A stretch of DNA of 64,000 nucleotides from positions 2,356,001 to 2,420,000 of the forward strand of contig NC_019902.2 in the NCBI RefSeq assembly GCF_000321415.2, read 5' to 3'. Made by a program: the position numbers and the translations under genes. Origin of the DNA: Thioalkalivibrio nitratireducens DSM 14787. Its GTDB lineage: Bacteria; Pseudomonadota; Gammaproteobacteria; Ectothiorhodospirales; Ectothiorhodospiraceae. This document shows positions 9,097 through 18,777 of this stretch, piece after piece. Within the stretch, counting starts at the first letter, position 1; every line of letters starts with the position of its first letter. The notes under the pieces are model-generated. The model searched no databases. It saw nothing but the letters and a program-made list of their open reading frames with translations, and was not told the origin of the DNA.

Positions 9097-9243
9097 CGCT
9101 CCGGCACTCGTGGCCCGGGCATCCCGCGCGCCACGATCGGGCCGCCTGTTCAGGAAGGGCCCTTTCAGCACCGCTTCGATGTGGCCCTTCGGTCGCTCCC
9201 TCAAATAGTCGCGGTCCAGCATGTTCCGGCACAGGTCGTTCAT

Positions 9244-9486
9244 GTCGGTCGCTTCGATCGCCTGCCGGATCCCGTGAATGGCGTCGAAGTAATCCGACTG
9301 CTCCGTTTCGTTGAGTTCGAACAGCGAGACGACGTGCCGCTGGGGGATCACCAGTGCATGCCCCGAATTCACCGGATTGGTGTCGAAGATGGCGACGAAC
9401 GAGCGGTTCTCTTAATTGAACGGGTCGGTCATACCGGCGGAAACCCGGCAGAAATAGCAGTTCTGGTCTGGTTGAGGGCTGGTCAT
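9244..9486 (-). pseudogene. HIT family hydrolase remnant with an in-frame stop
   Basis: The sequence begins MTSPQPDQNCYFCRV, a normal HIT start with a zinc-type CxxC, but codon 25 is TAA (9412-9414). The frame then continues with NPVNSGHALVIPQRHVVSLFEL, typical of HIT proteins. Homology stops after QAIEATD, so the catalytic HxHxH histidine triad near the C-terminus is missing. A nonsense mutation plus 3' loss argue for a true pseudogene. Confidence 0.8.
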
Positions 9487-9706
9487 CGAGGAACCTGGAC
9501 GGGCCTCCGTCAGAATGGAGGCGCCCGATTCAAGTGGATTTCGGCGCCGCGGTGCGCCATGCCCCTATGGCTGCCGAACCCCCGAATCGGCGCGCGGGTC
9601 CCGGCAGACCAAGCCAAGAGACATCGATCCGCCGCGCGAGCTGCGGCCCTCGGCTGCATGGAATCACTCGCTATTTCCGCAACGCGCAAACAGGCGCGTC
9701 CAGCCG

Positions 9707-10444
9707 TCATTCCCGTTCCGACGGCGCCGGCACTCTGATTTCCGGTACCGAACGCGTGCGCTGCTCCGGCAGGGTCCAGAGCCGCTGCTGCCGGGGTTCC
9801 CACCTGAGGGCATTCATGGTCGCCTGATCTTCGGCGGTACCGAATCCGGGCAGGCGCCCGATCCGATCGAAGAACTGTTCGGTGTGAAGCAGCGTCATCT
9901 GCACCTCGTTCCAGTAGGTCGAAGGCTGGTCCCGTCGATAACGCTGCGCGGCCTCGATGCCGCTGAATCGACCTTCCGATACCAGATAGACGTCGATTTC
10001 CTCTTCCTCGTAGCCGGCCAATGCGACGATTTCGGGCACATCCAGCCTCAAGGACACCATACCCGGGACACGTGCATTCCGGCGGCACGTCTCCGCGTTC
10101 AGATCCGCTCCCGACAGGAACAGCGTGCTCGCCGACCGGACCTTATCGCAAGGCTTTTCGTTTCCCGAGCCTTCCGCCACCCACGCAAAGCAGGTGCTGC
10201 GATTCAGTGACACCTGGCTTCCCACCGAGCCGAATGCTCCAGCCCTCAAACTACGAGGATGGATGAGATAGCAGGGCTTGATCGATTGAAGCTCGTTGGC
10301 GAGAGCGACGTACTGGTACTCCAGTTCAACGGGCTGCCGTTTTTCGCCGAAGTAGAGCTTCTCGTCCGCGTCACTGACGAGCCCGCAGCCAGTCATGGAT
10401 GCGGACAACAGCACCAGGATCGCCACCAGGTAAGGTCGTGCCAT
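9707..10444 (-). CDS. Putative lipoprotein of unknown function
   Basis: Encodes 245 residues with a lipoprotein signal: hydrophobic segment then SMTGC lipobox, giving Cys around residue 20. The mature region is polar, with several Cys (PCYLIHP, STCFAW, KPCDKV, AETCRR) that could form disulfides in the periplasm. I do not recognise a family. Start at 10444 is set by the signal sequence; the frame is open further upstream. Confidence 0.65.
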   Translation of the reverse strand: MARPYLVAILVLLSASMTGCGLVSDADEKLYFGEKRQPVELEYQYVALANELQSIKPCYLIHPRSLRAGAFGSVGSQVSLNRSTCFAWVAEGSGNEKPCDKVRSASTLFLSGADLNAETCRRNARVPGMVSLRLDVPEIVALAGYEEEEIDVYLVSEGRFSGIEAAQRYRRDQPSTYWNEVQMTLLHTEQFFDRIGRLPGFGTAEDQATMNALRWEPRQQRLWTLPEQRTRSVPEIRVPAPSERE

Positions 10445-10664
10445 GTGCTCAACCCCGAGGCCTGAATTTCCGTTCCCCGGCCTCCTCATGAGGCCGTGAT
10501 CAGACACGCGGACGTAGCCGCGTGATGGAACGTCCTTGCCACACGGCGACGTCACATGTCCAGATTGAGCCGCTGCTCCAGGCCTGGCAGGTCGGAGGGC
10601 CTCGCCTCCCCCATTCGAAATGCCATCCATGAGTCGACACCCTCATTCTTGCCAACGCTCGGGC

Positions 10665-11666
10665 TCAGCGGCGGGGCTTGGGGTCGCCCGCCGAGACCGT
10701 CTGTTGGGCAGTAGCAGGCCTTGCCTGGGCCCGAACGGCGCCCGGCGCGACGCCGATGAAGCGCTTGAAGGCGCGGCTGAACGCGGCCTCGGACTGGTAG
10801 CCGAGGCGGGACGCCAGATCGCCAAGCGGCGTATCCTCCTCCTTCAGTTGCGTGAGTGCGAGATGCATTCTCCAGCGCGTCACGTAACGCATCACCGGCT
10901 CCCCGACGAGTGCGGTAAAGCGTGCCGCAAGTGCCGAGCGCGACATGGCCACCTCGTCCGCGAGCGATGCCACCGTCCACTCGCGCGCCGGGTCTCGATG
11001 AATGTGCGCGAGGGCGCGACCGATCTGCCGGTCCTGAAGCGCTCCGAGCCAACCCTTGCGCGCAGCGGGGTCCTGCGCGATCCAGGACCGGATCGCCTGG
11101 ACCACCAGAATGTCGGAGAGCCTCGTGATGACCGTCTCGCCTCCCGGGAGGAGCGCCCTGGCTTCGTCAGCCATGAGGCGCAGCGTGCTCTGGGTCCAAT
11201 CCGCGTGAGGGGAACTCGAGGCCTCGACCACAACCATCTTCGGAAGCAGCGCGACCAGGCGCTGCGCGGCCGGGTGCTCGAAACGGACGACGCCGCACAC
11301 CACGCTCGTCGCCTCCCCGCCGCCACCGGTCCGAAGGATCTCGTAGCGCTCGCTCACGAGCTCCCGAGGAAGATCGAAAAGCTTCGCGGCGGCAATGCCG
11401 AACTCGCTCCGCAGGGTGTGGCCTTCGCCATGTGGCACGAGCGCGAAATCCCCGCGTTGCAGCATCCGGCGCTCGGCGCCCTCGACTTCCAGCCAGCACT
11501 GGCCCGAAGTCACGACGTGGAACATCAGGCAGTCCTCGAACGCGGGAAGCTCCAGAGCCCAGGGTGCCGTGAACTCGGAACGGCAATAGAAGCTGCCGCT
11601 CATCCGCAGCAGGTGCAGCGCTTCGCCGAGCCGATCCAGCGGGCTCCACAGATCCTTTGCCTTCAT
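10665..11666 (-). CDS. AraC-family regulator with cupin sensor domain
   Basis: Encodes 333 residues. Residues 1-200 form an AraC_binding/cupin_6 domain (FHVVTSGQCWLEVEG, LQRGDFALVPHG), and residues 215-310 contain two helix-turn-helix units (EWTVASLADEVAMSRSALAARF and LGDLASRLGYQSEAAFSRAFKR). It is divergent from the NmrA-like oxidoreductase at 11810 with only 143 bp between the starts, the usual arrangement for a local regulator controlling its neighbour. The inducing ligand is unknown. Confidence 0.92.
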   Translation of the reverse strand: MKAKDLWSPLDRLGEALHLLRMSGSFYCRSEFTAPWALELPAFEDCLMFHVVTSGQCWLEVEGAERRMLQRGDFALVPHGEGHTLRSEFGIAAAKLFDLPRELVSERYEILRTGGGGEATSVVCGVVRFEHPAAQRLVALLPKMVVVEASSSPHADWTQSTLRLMADEARALLPGGETVITRLSDILVVQAIRSWIAQDPAARKGWLGALQDRQIGRALAHIHRDPAREWTVASLADEVAMSRSALAARFTALVGEPVMRYVTRWRMHLALTQLKEEDTPLGDLASRLGYQSEAAFSRAFKRFIGVAPGAVRAQARPATAQQTVSAGDPKPRR

Positions 11667-11809
11667 GCAACCGAGTGTGCGCTTCGATCCACACCACCGT
11701 CCAGAAGAAATGGACGAATAGGCATGAAATCGAGCTCATCGAGCATTGTTCGTCCGGTTCTAAGCAACGAAACTGGACGTACAGCGAAACTCACAACGAG
11801 GGACCAACC
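11667..11809. promoter_or_regulatory. Divergent promoter region of the AraC/NmrA pair
   Basis: This 143-bp gap separates the divergent start codons and must hold both promoters. Base composition drops in GC relative to the flanking genes. I cannot point to a specific operator or promoter hexamer with confidence. Confidence 0.4.
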
Positions 11810-12724
11810 ATGAAGCGGACCGACCTGACGACAGAAACGACCCTGGTTCTCAGCGGCACGGGCAAGACCGGCCGGCGCATTGTGGAGCGGCTCTCGGCGC
11901 GCGGTCTGCCCGTGCGGGTTGGTTCGCGCTCCGGCCGGCCTCCATTCGACTGGGAGGACAGAGAGACCTGGGCGCCTGCTGTGCTCGGCGTGACCTCCGC
12001 GTACCTGGCGTACTTCCCGGACCTGGCAGTGCCAGGCGCTGCTGCAACCGTCGGGTCTTTCGCGGAGCTGGCGGTGGCGAGCGGGGTTCGGCGTCTGGTA
12101 CTGCTTTCCGGGCGGGGTGAAGAAGGCGCACAGCTCGCCGAACACGCTGTGCGGCGCTCAGGCGCCGACTGGACCGTCCTGCGCTCCAGCTGGTTCTGCC
12201 AGAACTTCAGCGAAGGCAGCTTCCTGGACATGGTGCTCGCCGGTGAAGTCGCATTGCCGGCCGGGAGCGTGGCAGAGCCCTTCGTCGACCTCGACGACGT
12301 CGCGGACGTCGCGGTCGCTGCGCTGACGGAGAGCGGGCACGCCGGCCACATCTATGAACTCACCGGTCCTCAGCTGCTGACCTTCGCGGAAGCGGTCGAG
12401 CAGATCGCCAGAGCCACCGGCAGGCAGGTTGACTACGTGCAGATCTCTATGGAGCAGTTCGTGTCCGCGCTGGCCGAGCAAGGTGAACCGGAGGCGGCCG
12501 TGGCCCTGCTTTCCTACCTCTTTTCCGAGGTCCTCGACGGCCGCAATGCTCAGCTTGGCGACGGGGTCCAGCGCGCCCTGGGCCGCGTGCCACGAGCTTT
12601 CAGCGACTACGCGCGCGACGCCGCAGCCTCCGGCGCCTGGCAGCACGCCCTGACCCCAGCCCACCGTAGCCGCGTCGCCGAATACCGCGACGGAAAGGAA
12701 ACTCGTCTGAGAAGGCCCTTGTGA
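11810..12724 (+). CDS. NmrA-like NAD(P)-dependent oxidoreductase
   Basis: Encodes 304 residues of an atypical SDR. The N-terminus TLVLSGTGKTGRRIVERL holds a GxGxxG cofactor loop, followed by the family pattern VRRLVLLSGRGEEGAQLAE and the segment WTVLRSSWFCQNF. The classical YxxxK pair is absent, as in NmrA/azoreductase-like members that act as NADPH:quinone reductases or redox sensors. The divergent AraC gene probably regulates it. Confidence 0.88.
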   Translation: MKRTDLTTETTLVLSGTGKTGRRIVERLSARGLPVRVGSRSGRPPFDWEDRETWAPAVLGVTSAYLAYFPDLAVPGAAATVGSFAELAVASGVRRLVLLSGRGEEGAQLAEHAVRRSGADWTVLRSSWFCQNFSEGSFLDMVLAGEVALPAGSVAEPFVDLDDVADVAVAALTESGHAGHIYELTGPQLLTFAEAVEQIARATGRQVDYVQISMEQFVSALAEQGEPEAAVALLSYLFSEVLDGRNAQLGDGVQRALGRVPRAFSDYARDAAASGAWQHALTPAHRSRVAEYRDGKETRLRRPL

Positions 12725-12738
12725 CCTGACGCACAACG

Positions 12739-13020
12739 TCAGCGTTCAGCCGCGCGCTTTCTCCGTCGGCTGGAACGCTTTGTTAGAGGCCTCTTATGCG
12801 CCAGCGTATAGGCATCCAGCAACCGGCGGATCATCTTCTGGTACTGGGTATGATGCTTTTCAGCCTCATGCTTGAAAAACTCAACGCTCTCCTTGCTCAG
12901 AGCAATCGTCACTTTAACCGTATCTTCCTTGAATACGAGTTCCTCAGGAGCAGGCAGGAAATCGGATACGATCTTTAAGGGGCCCACGGGCTCATCAGTG
13001 TATTTAATTTTCGCGCTCAT
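12739..13020 (-). CDS. brnA: BrnA-like antitoxin
   Basis: Encodes 93 residues with a central segment VKVTIALSKESVEFFKHEAEKHH and a basic C-terminus, resembling the ribbon-helix-helix BrnA/CopG-type antitoxins. It overlaps the upstream brnT by 17 bases, giving the canonical toxin-first brnT-brnA order. The antitoxin normally neutralises BrnT and autorepresses the operon. Confidence 0.8.
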   Translation of the reverse strand: MSAKIKYTDEPVGPLKIVSDFLPAPEELVFKEDTVKVTIALSKESVEFFKHEAEKHHTQYQKMIRRLLDAYTLAHKRPLTKRSSRRRKRAAER

Positions 13021-13282
13021 AAATCTGCTTACCTTTGCGCCAATAGCCCGCCCCGATAATCCGGATGACACCAAGGCGGAATGTGAATCGGACAGTCAAT
13101 ATGCCGTCCCCGGCCTTCCCGAAACAGTAATACCGTTTCTCAGTGTGACTGTGGGACAGGTCTTCAGCAATAACACGATCCGGATCAGCGAAAGCCAACT
13201 GCGCTTCAGCGAAGGAAACGCCGTGCTTAGCCTGATTGAGAAGATCCTTCTCCGGATCCCATTCAAAGCTTTCCATGCTCAT
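13004..13282 (-). CDS. brnT: BrnT family ribonuclease toxin
   Basis: Encodes 92 residues with the BrnT signature: FEWDPEKDLLNQAKHGVSF near the N-terminus and GVIRIIGAGYWRKGKQIYE at the end, a RelE-like fold ribonuclease. Lengths and order match known BrnTA modules. The upstream flank contains a scrap of an unrelated glyoxalase-like gene, so the module sits in a rearranged region. Confidence 0.88.
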   Translation of the reverse strand: MSMESFEWDPEKDLLNQAKHGVSFAEAQLAFADPDRVIAEDLSHSHTEKRYYCFGKAGDGILTVRFTFRLGVIRIIGAGYWRKGKQIYEREN

Positions 13283-13359
13283 GCGGAGAGCCTAGCAGAC
13301 GTATGGCGCGATTTCCATATCTTAATATGGTGGTAAATATGGCGACTGGCCAAGTTGGC

Positions 13360-13443
13360 CTCAGGATCCTTGAAGTAGCCGCTGTAGCCACCCCAAGACA
13401 TCTTCCACGGCTTCCTGACCAGCGTTGCGCCCGCCCCCACCGC
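13360..13443 (-). pseudogene. Glyoxalase/VOC C-terminal scrap
   Basis: The 28 codons read AVGAGATLVRKPWKMSWGGY then SGYFKDPE, the end of a vicinal-oxygen-chelate domain (usual pattern: GATxVKxxxxxxWGGYSGYFxDPDGH). Nothing on either side extends it. It is a leftover of a deleted gene between hsdR and brnT. Confidence 0.6.
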
Positions 13444-13487
13444 CTGCGGCGCCATGTCGGTACGTCCCTGATCTTGCCCCACAGCCC

Positions 13488-15755
13488 TCAGCCTGCGGCG
13501 GCCCGAACCCGGGGTTCCAGCGATGCCAGGGTCTGGAACACGGCGTTGATCACGTTCTCCCTGCCTGCGAACAGTTCGTCCGGCCCACCCGCGTGCAGGT
13601 TGCTGAACGGCGGCTCGTAGAGCGCGGAGGCGCCCATCACGCCGCGTGCGGTGAGCTGGTCGATCACCATCTCGACGAACCGGATCTGCTGCGGCGTGAG
13701 GCTGCGGTCGTTCAGGAACTGCGTGAACGCCGCCTGCGCCGCCGTGCGGTCGAGCCCGACCAGGCTGCGCACGAAATGGGCAAGCGACGGCGACTCGCTG
13801 CGGGCCAGCAGGGCCGAGAGCAGCGTCTCCCCGTCTTCTTCGCCGATCTCGACCAGCGTCGTTTCGAGCCCCTTCAGGTCCATTGCGGTCAGCGGCTGAT
13901 TGCTCCGCAGGCGACGGACCACCAGGTGGTCCAGATGCTGGCGCAGGTAGTCGTTGACCTTCTTCTCGTACTGCACGCCGGTCATCTTCGGGATGGAGAC
14001 CACCTCCCCTTCCCGCACGCCCAGAACCTCGTCCTTGAAGTCGGTGTAGACGATCGTTCGCTTTTTCCTGTCGAGAAAGGTCACCAGCCCCCGCAGCCGC
14101 AGGCGCAGTTCCTCCAGCCCCGCGAGCGAGATGCCCTTCCAGAATGCGCTCTCCTGTATGGCAGCGAGGTATTCGAGCTGGGCCGCGACCACCGGAATCG
14201 TCGCCTTCTCCTCCAGCAGGCTCGCGATCTCGACCACCCGCTTGCGGTGCTGCTCGAACGCGTTCTCGTCCGCCTCGACCAGCGCCAGCTGCATTCGCAG
14301 CGCGGTCAGATCGAACAGCCGCGACTCGATGTCGTCGTGGGCAATCTCCGACGGCAGGCCCGCCACCTCACGCTGCAGCGTCTCGCGATCGCCTTCGCTG
14401 AGCCGCTCCCAAACACCCCGTTCCTGAAACCGTTCGACCGCCTCCAGGTGCATCCGCACGATGAAGTTCTCGCGGTTCATCGCGGCGACCTCGCCATGCA
14501 GGCCATCGGCGAGTGAGCCCCGTAGCGCCGCGTCCGGGTCGAGCTCCGGATGCGTCTGCACATGGCCGAGCAGTTGCACCCGGGCACGGAACAGCCGCGT
14601 GCCCAAAGGCGCGCTGTCGCCGGCGTTGATGCCGTCGGGGTTCTCGCGAAAGAAATCGAAGTTGAAACAGAAGTCGAACACCCGGAAGTCCGGCTTGTCG
14701 TCCTCCGGCCCGAACAGACCGGGGCACAGCCGCGTGCCGCGCCCGATCATCTGCCAGAACTTGATCTTCGAGTACACCGGCTTGAAGAACACCAGATTCG
14801 CCACCTCCGGCACGTCGATGCCGGTGTCGAGCATGTCCACCGAAATGGCGATGTGCGGCGCCTTGTCCTTCTGCACGAAGTCGTCGATCAGGCTCTGCGG
14901 ATACTTCGCGTAATTGTCGATGATCCGCGCGAACTGCCCGGCATGGTGCGGGTAGTGGTGGTTGAAGCGCTCCTCGATGAACTTCGCGTGCTCGTGGTTG
15001 CGCGCGAAGATGATCGCCTTGGCCAGCCGGTCGCCCCCGTCCACCTTGTGGCCGTGTTCCATCAGGTGCTGCAGCACCTTGTCGACGGTGTCCCGGTTGA
15101 ACAGCCAGCTGTTGATCGCGGCGGCGTTCACCCGGTCGGGCAGCGTTCCCGGTTCCACGTCGTCGCCCCAGTCCAGGCTCTCCCACTGCGCCTTCTCTTC
15201 GTCGCTGAGCTGCTCGTAGTCGATGCCCTCGCGCGGGAACTTCAGATCCACCTGCTGCACGCGCGGCGGCACCAGGAAACCGTCGGCCACCGCCTGTTCC
15301 AGCTCGTAGGCATCGGTCGGCACACCCGGCTCCAGGTCGAACAGGTCGTAGGTGTTCCTGTCGACCTCGTCGCGCGGCGTGGCGGTCAACCCGACCAGCA
15401 GCGCATCGAAGTAGCGGAAGATCGCACCGTATTTCTGGTACACCGAGCGGTGCGCCTCGTCGATGATCACCAGGTCGAAATGCCCGACGCCGAAGCGCGC
15501 CTGCCCGCCCCCGCTATCTGAACGGGTCTCGTCGATCATCCCCATCATCGTCGGATAGGTGCAGACGTAGACGCGCCCCTCGGTGTCCTTCTCGGTGACC
15601 AGGTTCACCGGGCTCGATTCGGGCAGGTGCGCCTTGAAGGCGTTGCAGGCCTGATTCACCAGCGACACCCGGTCGGCCAGAAACAGCACCCTTTTCACCC
15701 AGCCGGCGCGCTGCAACGCGTCCACCAGCGCAATCGCCACGCGCGTCTTCCCGGT
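13488..15755 (-). pseudogene. hsdR: Type I restriction endonuclease R subunit, 5'-truncated
   Basis: About 755 residues of an HsdR motor remain: TTGKTRVAIALVD (rest of Walker A), LVIIDEAHRSVYQKYG (DEAH box), GLTATPRDEVDRNTY and WQMIGRGTRLCP (motif VI), followed by the helical C-terminal part. The N-terminal nuclease domain and the first Walker A residues are missing, because the sequence switches to the duplicated membrane-protein gene at 15754. A GTG at 15740 could start translation but the product would lack nuclease and ATP-binding loop. No hsdM or hsdS lies in the window. Restriction activity is therefore presumably lost. Confidence 0.9.
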
Positions 15756-15760
15756 GGTCG

Positions 15761-16096
15761 GTGTTCATCAAGTACGTCTTTCCGATCACGTTCGCCCTGT
15801 TCACGGGCGAGGCCTGGACGGCGCATATCTTCTGGGACCTGTGGCCGGTCGCGCATGTCTGGCTGGGCTGGGCGCTGTTGACCCAGCCCTGGTACACGCG
15901 CTGGCTGGCTGTGGGCATGTCGGTCATCGAGATCGTCATCATCCTGACCCTGTTCTCCCTCTTTCTGGCCGAGCCGGACTGGACCCTCTGGAGGACCAAC
16001 TGGTTCGTCAACAAGGTCTTTGTGCTCTCCGCCTTCGCACTGATTCTGGCTACGGTGGTCGTAAGACCTGAGCTTTTCCGGACGAGGTCGTCTTGA
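15761..16096 (+). pseudogene. 5'-truncated copy of the four-helix membrane protein
   Basis: Corresponds to residues about 32-142 of the protein at 1009-1437, starting at an internal GTG (VFIKYVFPITF). The first helix is lost at the duplication boundary. One codon differs (Ala to Val in VIEIVIIL). Confidence 0.85.
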
Positions 16097-17025
16097 TGGG
16101 TCATCGCCACTCGCGCCGAACCGCCCTGAAACTCCTCGGTGCCGGCATCGCCGCTGCCTGGTGGATGCCGCATCTGTCCCTTGCCCACTCCGGCACGCTG
16201 GTCCGCAAGTCCATCCCCGATGGCGGGCAGCTGCCGGTGATCGGCCTGGGTACCTGGCGGACGTTCAATGTCGGCCGCGATCCGCAACTGCTCGACGCCC
16301 GGACCGAGGTGGTGCGGCCTTCTTCGAACACGGCGGCGGCCTGGTCGATTCTTCACCGATAGTACGGCTCCGCACCCGACGTGATGGGCTACGCACTCGA
16401 CAAGCTGGGCCAAGCCGGACTCGCTCTACACGGCCGAGAAGGTCTGGAGCCCGGCCGGCGGCAGCACGCGCGAGCAGATTGCCGATCTGTCCGAGCGCTG
16501 GGGTGTCGCCCGCTTCGACCTGGTCCAGGTCCACAACCTCACCGACTGGCGCGAGCACCTGGACGTTCTCCAGCGGATGAAGGCCGATGGCGAGATCGCT
16601 CACGTCGGCATCACCACCTCGCACGGTCGCCGGCACGACGAGATCGAGCGCATCATGCGGGAACACGACATCGATTTCGTGCAACTCACCTATAGCATCA
16701 CTCACCGCCAGGTCGAGGGTCGCCTGCTGCCGCTGGCGCGGGAAAAGGCGTTGCCGTGATCGCCAATCGCCCGTACGACGGCGGGCGCCTGATCCAGAAC
16801 CTCAAGCGCCGGCATGAAGTCCCTGCATGGGCCGCTGAAGAATTCGATTGCCGCAACTGGGCCGACTTCCTGCTCAGGTTCATTGTCAGCCATCCGGCGC
16901 TGACCTGCGCCATCCCGGCAACGACCCGCGTCGAGCACGTGATCGAGAACATGCGCGCCGGCCACGAGCCGATGCCGACGCAAGCGACGCGCGAACGCAT
17001 GATCCGCCACATCGCGTCGCTGTAA
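16093..17025 (+). pseudogene. Aldo/keto reductase copy with four 1-base indels
   Basis: Against the intact gene at 1434-2366 this copy lacks one G after GTGGTGCG (about 16317), gains an A in CCGATAGTACGG (about 16360), gains a C in GGGCCAAGCC (about 16410) and lacks one A in GGAAAAGGCG (about 16746). The indels sum to zero, but the frame is wrong through the catalytic Tyr region and after the last one. Otherwise the sequence is practically identical. The Tat signal is still encoded. Confidence 0.9.
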
Positions 17026-17032
17026 TCGCGCC

Positions 17033-17716
17033 ATGCACGGCTGGCAGACCTACCGCCTCGAAGACTTCATCCCGTTCACCCCGGAGATCTACTGGCGGCT
17101 GCTGGAACGCATCAACGAAGCCTTCTGGCCACTGCACGTTCTGGCTGTCGCCATCGGCCTGACTGCGCTGCTGCTCGCCCTGCGCGGCAACCAACGCATC
17201 GCCCTGGCCCTGCTCGCCCCCGCCTGGCTGACCAGCGGAATCCTCTTCCACTTCACCTATTACGCCGAACTGAACTGGGCCGCCCCTTGGTTTGGCTGGG
17301 GCTTCATCGCCGAGGCTGCCCTGTTGCTCGTACTCGCGTTGTTCGCCGGATCAAGCCGAACGCAAGGGCCTTCCAAAGGGCTTTCGACCGGGATCGCCAC
17401 CACCGTCGCGCTGGTTTCTCTGCTCGGCTATCCGCTGATCGCCGCCACCATCGGCCCCGGCCTGAGCCATGCCGAGACCTACGGCCTGCACCCCGACCCC
17501 ACGGCCATCGCCACGCTCGGCGTGCTGCTGATGCTCCTGCGCGGCCCCAGCTTCTGGCTCGCCTCGTTCATTCCGATCCTGTGGTGCCTGATCGGCTCGC
17601 TGACCTTGATCGCGATCGACGCAACCGGGGCATTGATCCCGCTGGCCGCGGTGGCCATCATTGCCGCGGCTTCGGTCGCGCGCTCGATCCAGTCAGCGGC
17701 GCGGCCACACGAGTAG
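17033..17716 (+). CDS. DUF6064 family membrane protein, copy B
   Basis: Encodes 227 residues, intact and nearly identical to the protein at 2374-3057. Substitutions concentrate in the first 110 residues (for example LHVLAVAIG for LPVLAVAIG and EAALLLVLALF for QAALLLALALF) and at the very end. The open frame is preserved although the reductase gene before it is broken, so it may be expressed on its own. Confidence 0.75.
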   Translation: MHGWQTYRLEDFIPFTPEIYWRLLERINEAFWPLHVLAVAIGLTALLLALRGNQRIALALLAPAWLTSGILFHFTYYAELNWAAPWFGWGFIAEAALLLVLALFAGSSRTQGPSKGLSTGIATTVALVSLLGYPLIAATIGPGLSHAETYGLHPDPTAIATLGVLLMLLRGPSFWLASFIPILWCLIGSLTLIAIDATGALIPLAAVAIIAAASVARSIQSAARPHE

Positions 17717-17734
17717 CAACACCGAACCGTAGCC

Positions 17735-17750
17735 GCCTGGCTCGCCAGGC
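17735..17750 (+). terminator. Hairpin after the operon, copy B
   Basis: Same 7-bp GCCTGGC/GCCAGGC stem as at 3076-3091, carried along in the duplication. Confidence 0.4.
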
Positions 17751-17812
17751 TTGGGGACCCCCGTCGAGTTCATCCCGCATCTCTGAGCGATCATTGAGTC
17801 CGCATCTTGGGT

Positions 17813-18111
17813 TTCCCCTTGCGGGCCTCAATAACCGCATGCCCTGTCGGTGGCAAGTCCGTCCAGGAGCCCATCGGGGCTTCCCGAGTTCTCCGACGTA
17901 TCTCTTGCCTCGCAGCCACGGCCTATGGACTCCGCCGGACCTCCACACCCTCGCCTTGACGGGTGCTTCTGTGTTGCCTTCGGTGCAGTTTAAACCCTCA
18001 GCGGCCGGAACTGAGCTTGTCGAAGCTGTACCAGCACTTGAGGGTGCGCGATCACCCCTGCGGCCTACAGGATTCTATGCCTACGCTTAACCTGCCTTGT
18101 TCCATTCCGTT
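17813..18111. other. Intergenic stretch between the duplication and hicAB
   Basis: No gene is supported. A GGAACTGAGCTTGTCGAAGC segment near 18007-18026 resembles a dispersed palindromic motif common in proteobacterial intergenic DNA. Otherwise nothing recognisable. Confidence 0.4.
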
Positions 18112-18339
18112 TCACAGTAACTTGATGAACTCAGCAACATCCAAACGCGCCTGTTTCAGAATATGTGAAAGAGTCGATCTCTTGATGGGTCTATGAGCTG
18201 GAATGGTGATCTTCAATACCTCTTCCCTGGTATGCTTCTGCAACCGGATATGGCTACCCCGCTGCCGTACAACTACCCATCCATCACGCCTCAAGGCGCC
18301 AATGACCTTATCGAACGGGAGGCTCGGTACCTTGCTCAT
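18112..18339 (-). CDS. hicA: HicA toxin
   Basis: Encodes 75 residues of the double-stranded RNA-binding-like HicA fold: VIGALRRDGWVVVRQRGSHI contains the GSH(I) motif with the catalytic His, and LKITIPAHRPIKRSTLSHIL the conserved second half. HicA is an mRNA interferase. It overlaps the upstream hicB by 4 bases, so the order is hicB-hicA with translational coupling. Confidence 0.9.
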   Translation of the reverse strand: MSKVPSLPFDKVIGALRRDGWVVVRQRGSHIRLQKHTREEVLKITIPAHRPIKRSTLSHILKQARLDVAEFIKLL

Positions 18340-18545
18340 ACCGCGACATGAGTAATTTCAGCATTCGGATTGTAGCCGGTGTCGTCCTCAACAGGCTCGA
18401 GGTACAGTTCGATTGCCTCCCGGATATTGACCAGGGCTTCTTCTTTTGACTCCCCTTCACTGATACATCCAGGCAGGCTCGGCGCATAGACCGTGTATCC
18501 GCCTTCTTCGCTTGGCTCTAGTACTACTCGTATTTTCATTTCCAT
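18336..18545 (-). CDS. hicB: HicB antitoxin, short form
   Basis: Encodes 69 residues: MKIRVVLEPSEEGGYTVYAP followed by LPGCISEGESKEEAL, the core HicB RNase H-like domain. It lacks a C-terminal DNA-binding domain, so the module may be autoregulated differently from long-HicB systems. TTTCCTCC upstream on the other strand corresponds to a GGAGGAAA ribosome binding site before the start. Confidence 0.88.
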   Translation of the reverse strand: MEMKIRVVLEPSEEGGYTVYAPSLPGCISEGESKEEALVNIREAIELYLEPVEDDTGYNPNAEITHVAV

Positions 18546-18777
18546 TTTCCTCCATCGGATGCCGTGGGATCGGGCCCGATACGCACTTCAAATCATACAA
18601 GTTTGCCGCGTTCCCCGCGTTCTCGCCAACATTCTCCGGATTACCCGATACTTACTACTTGTTGGACGAAGCCGCTACGCGGAGAAGGGCGGCTCCGCCG
18701 GGTGAAATCTAGAATGCAGCCTCACCCCCCTCATTGCTGAGGGGCCGTTCCAGCAAGAACCGTGAGGCTGCACGACC

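Larger units (their letters stand above)
15754..17812. repeat. Operon duplication, copy B
   Basis: Second copy of 1095-3153. It starts inside codons of the first membrane gene and abuts the hsdR Walker A codons, with a few bases of microhomology (GTGGT) at the joint. Identity ends about 95 bases after the DUF6064 stop codon. I see no transposase or inverted repeats at its ends, so ordinary recombination or segmental duplication is likelier than transposition. Confidence 0.93.
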
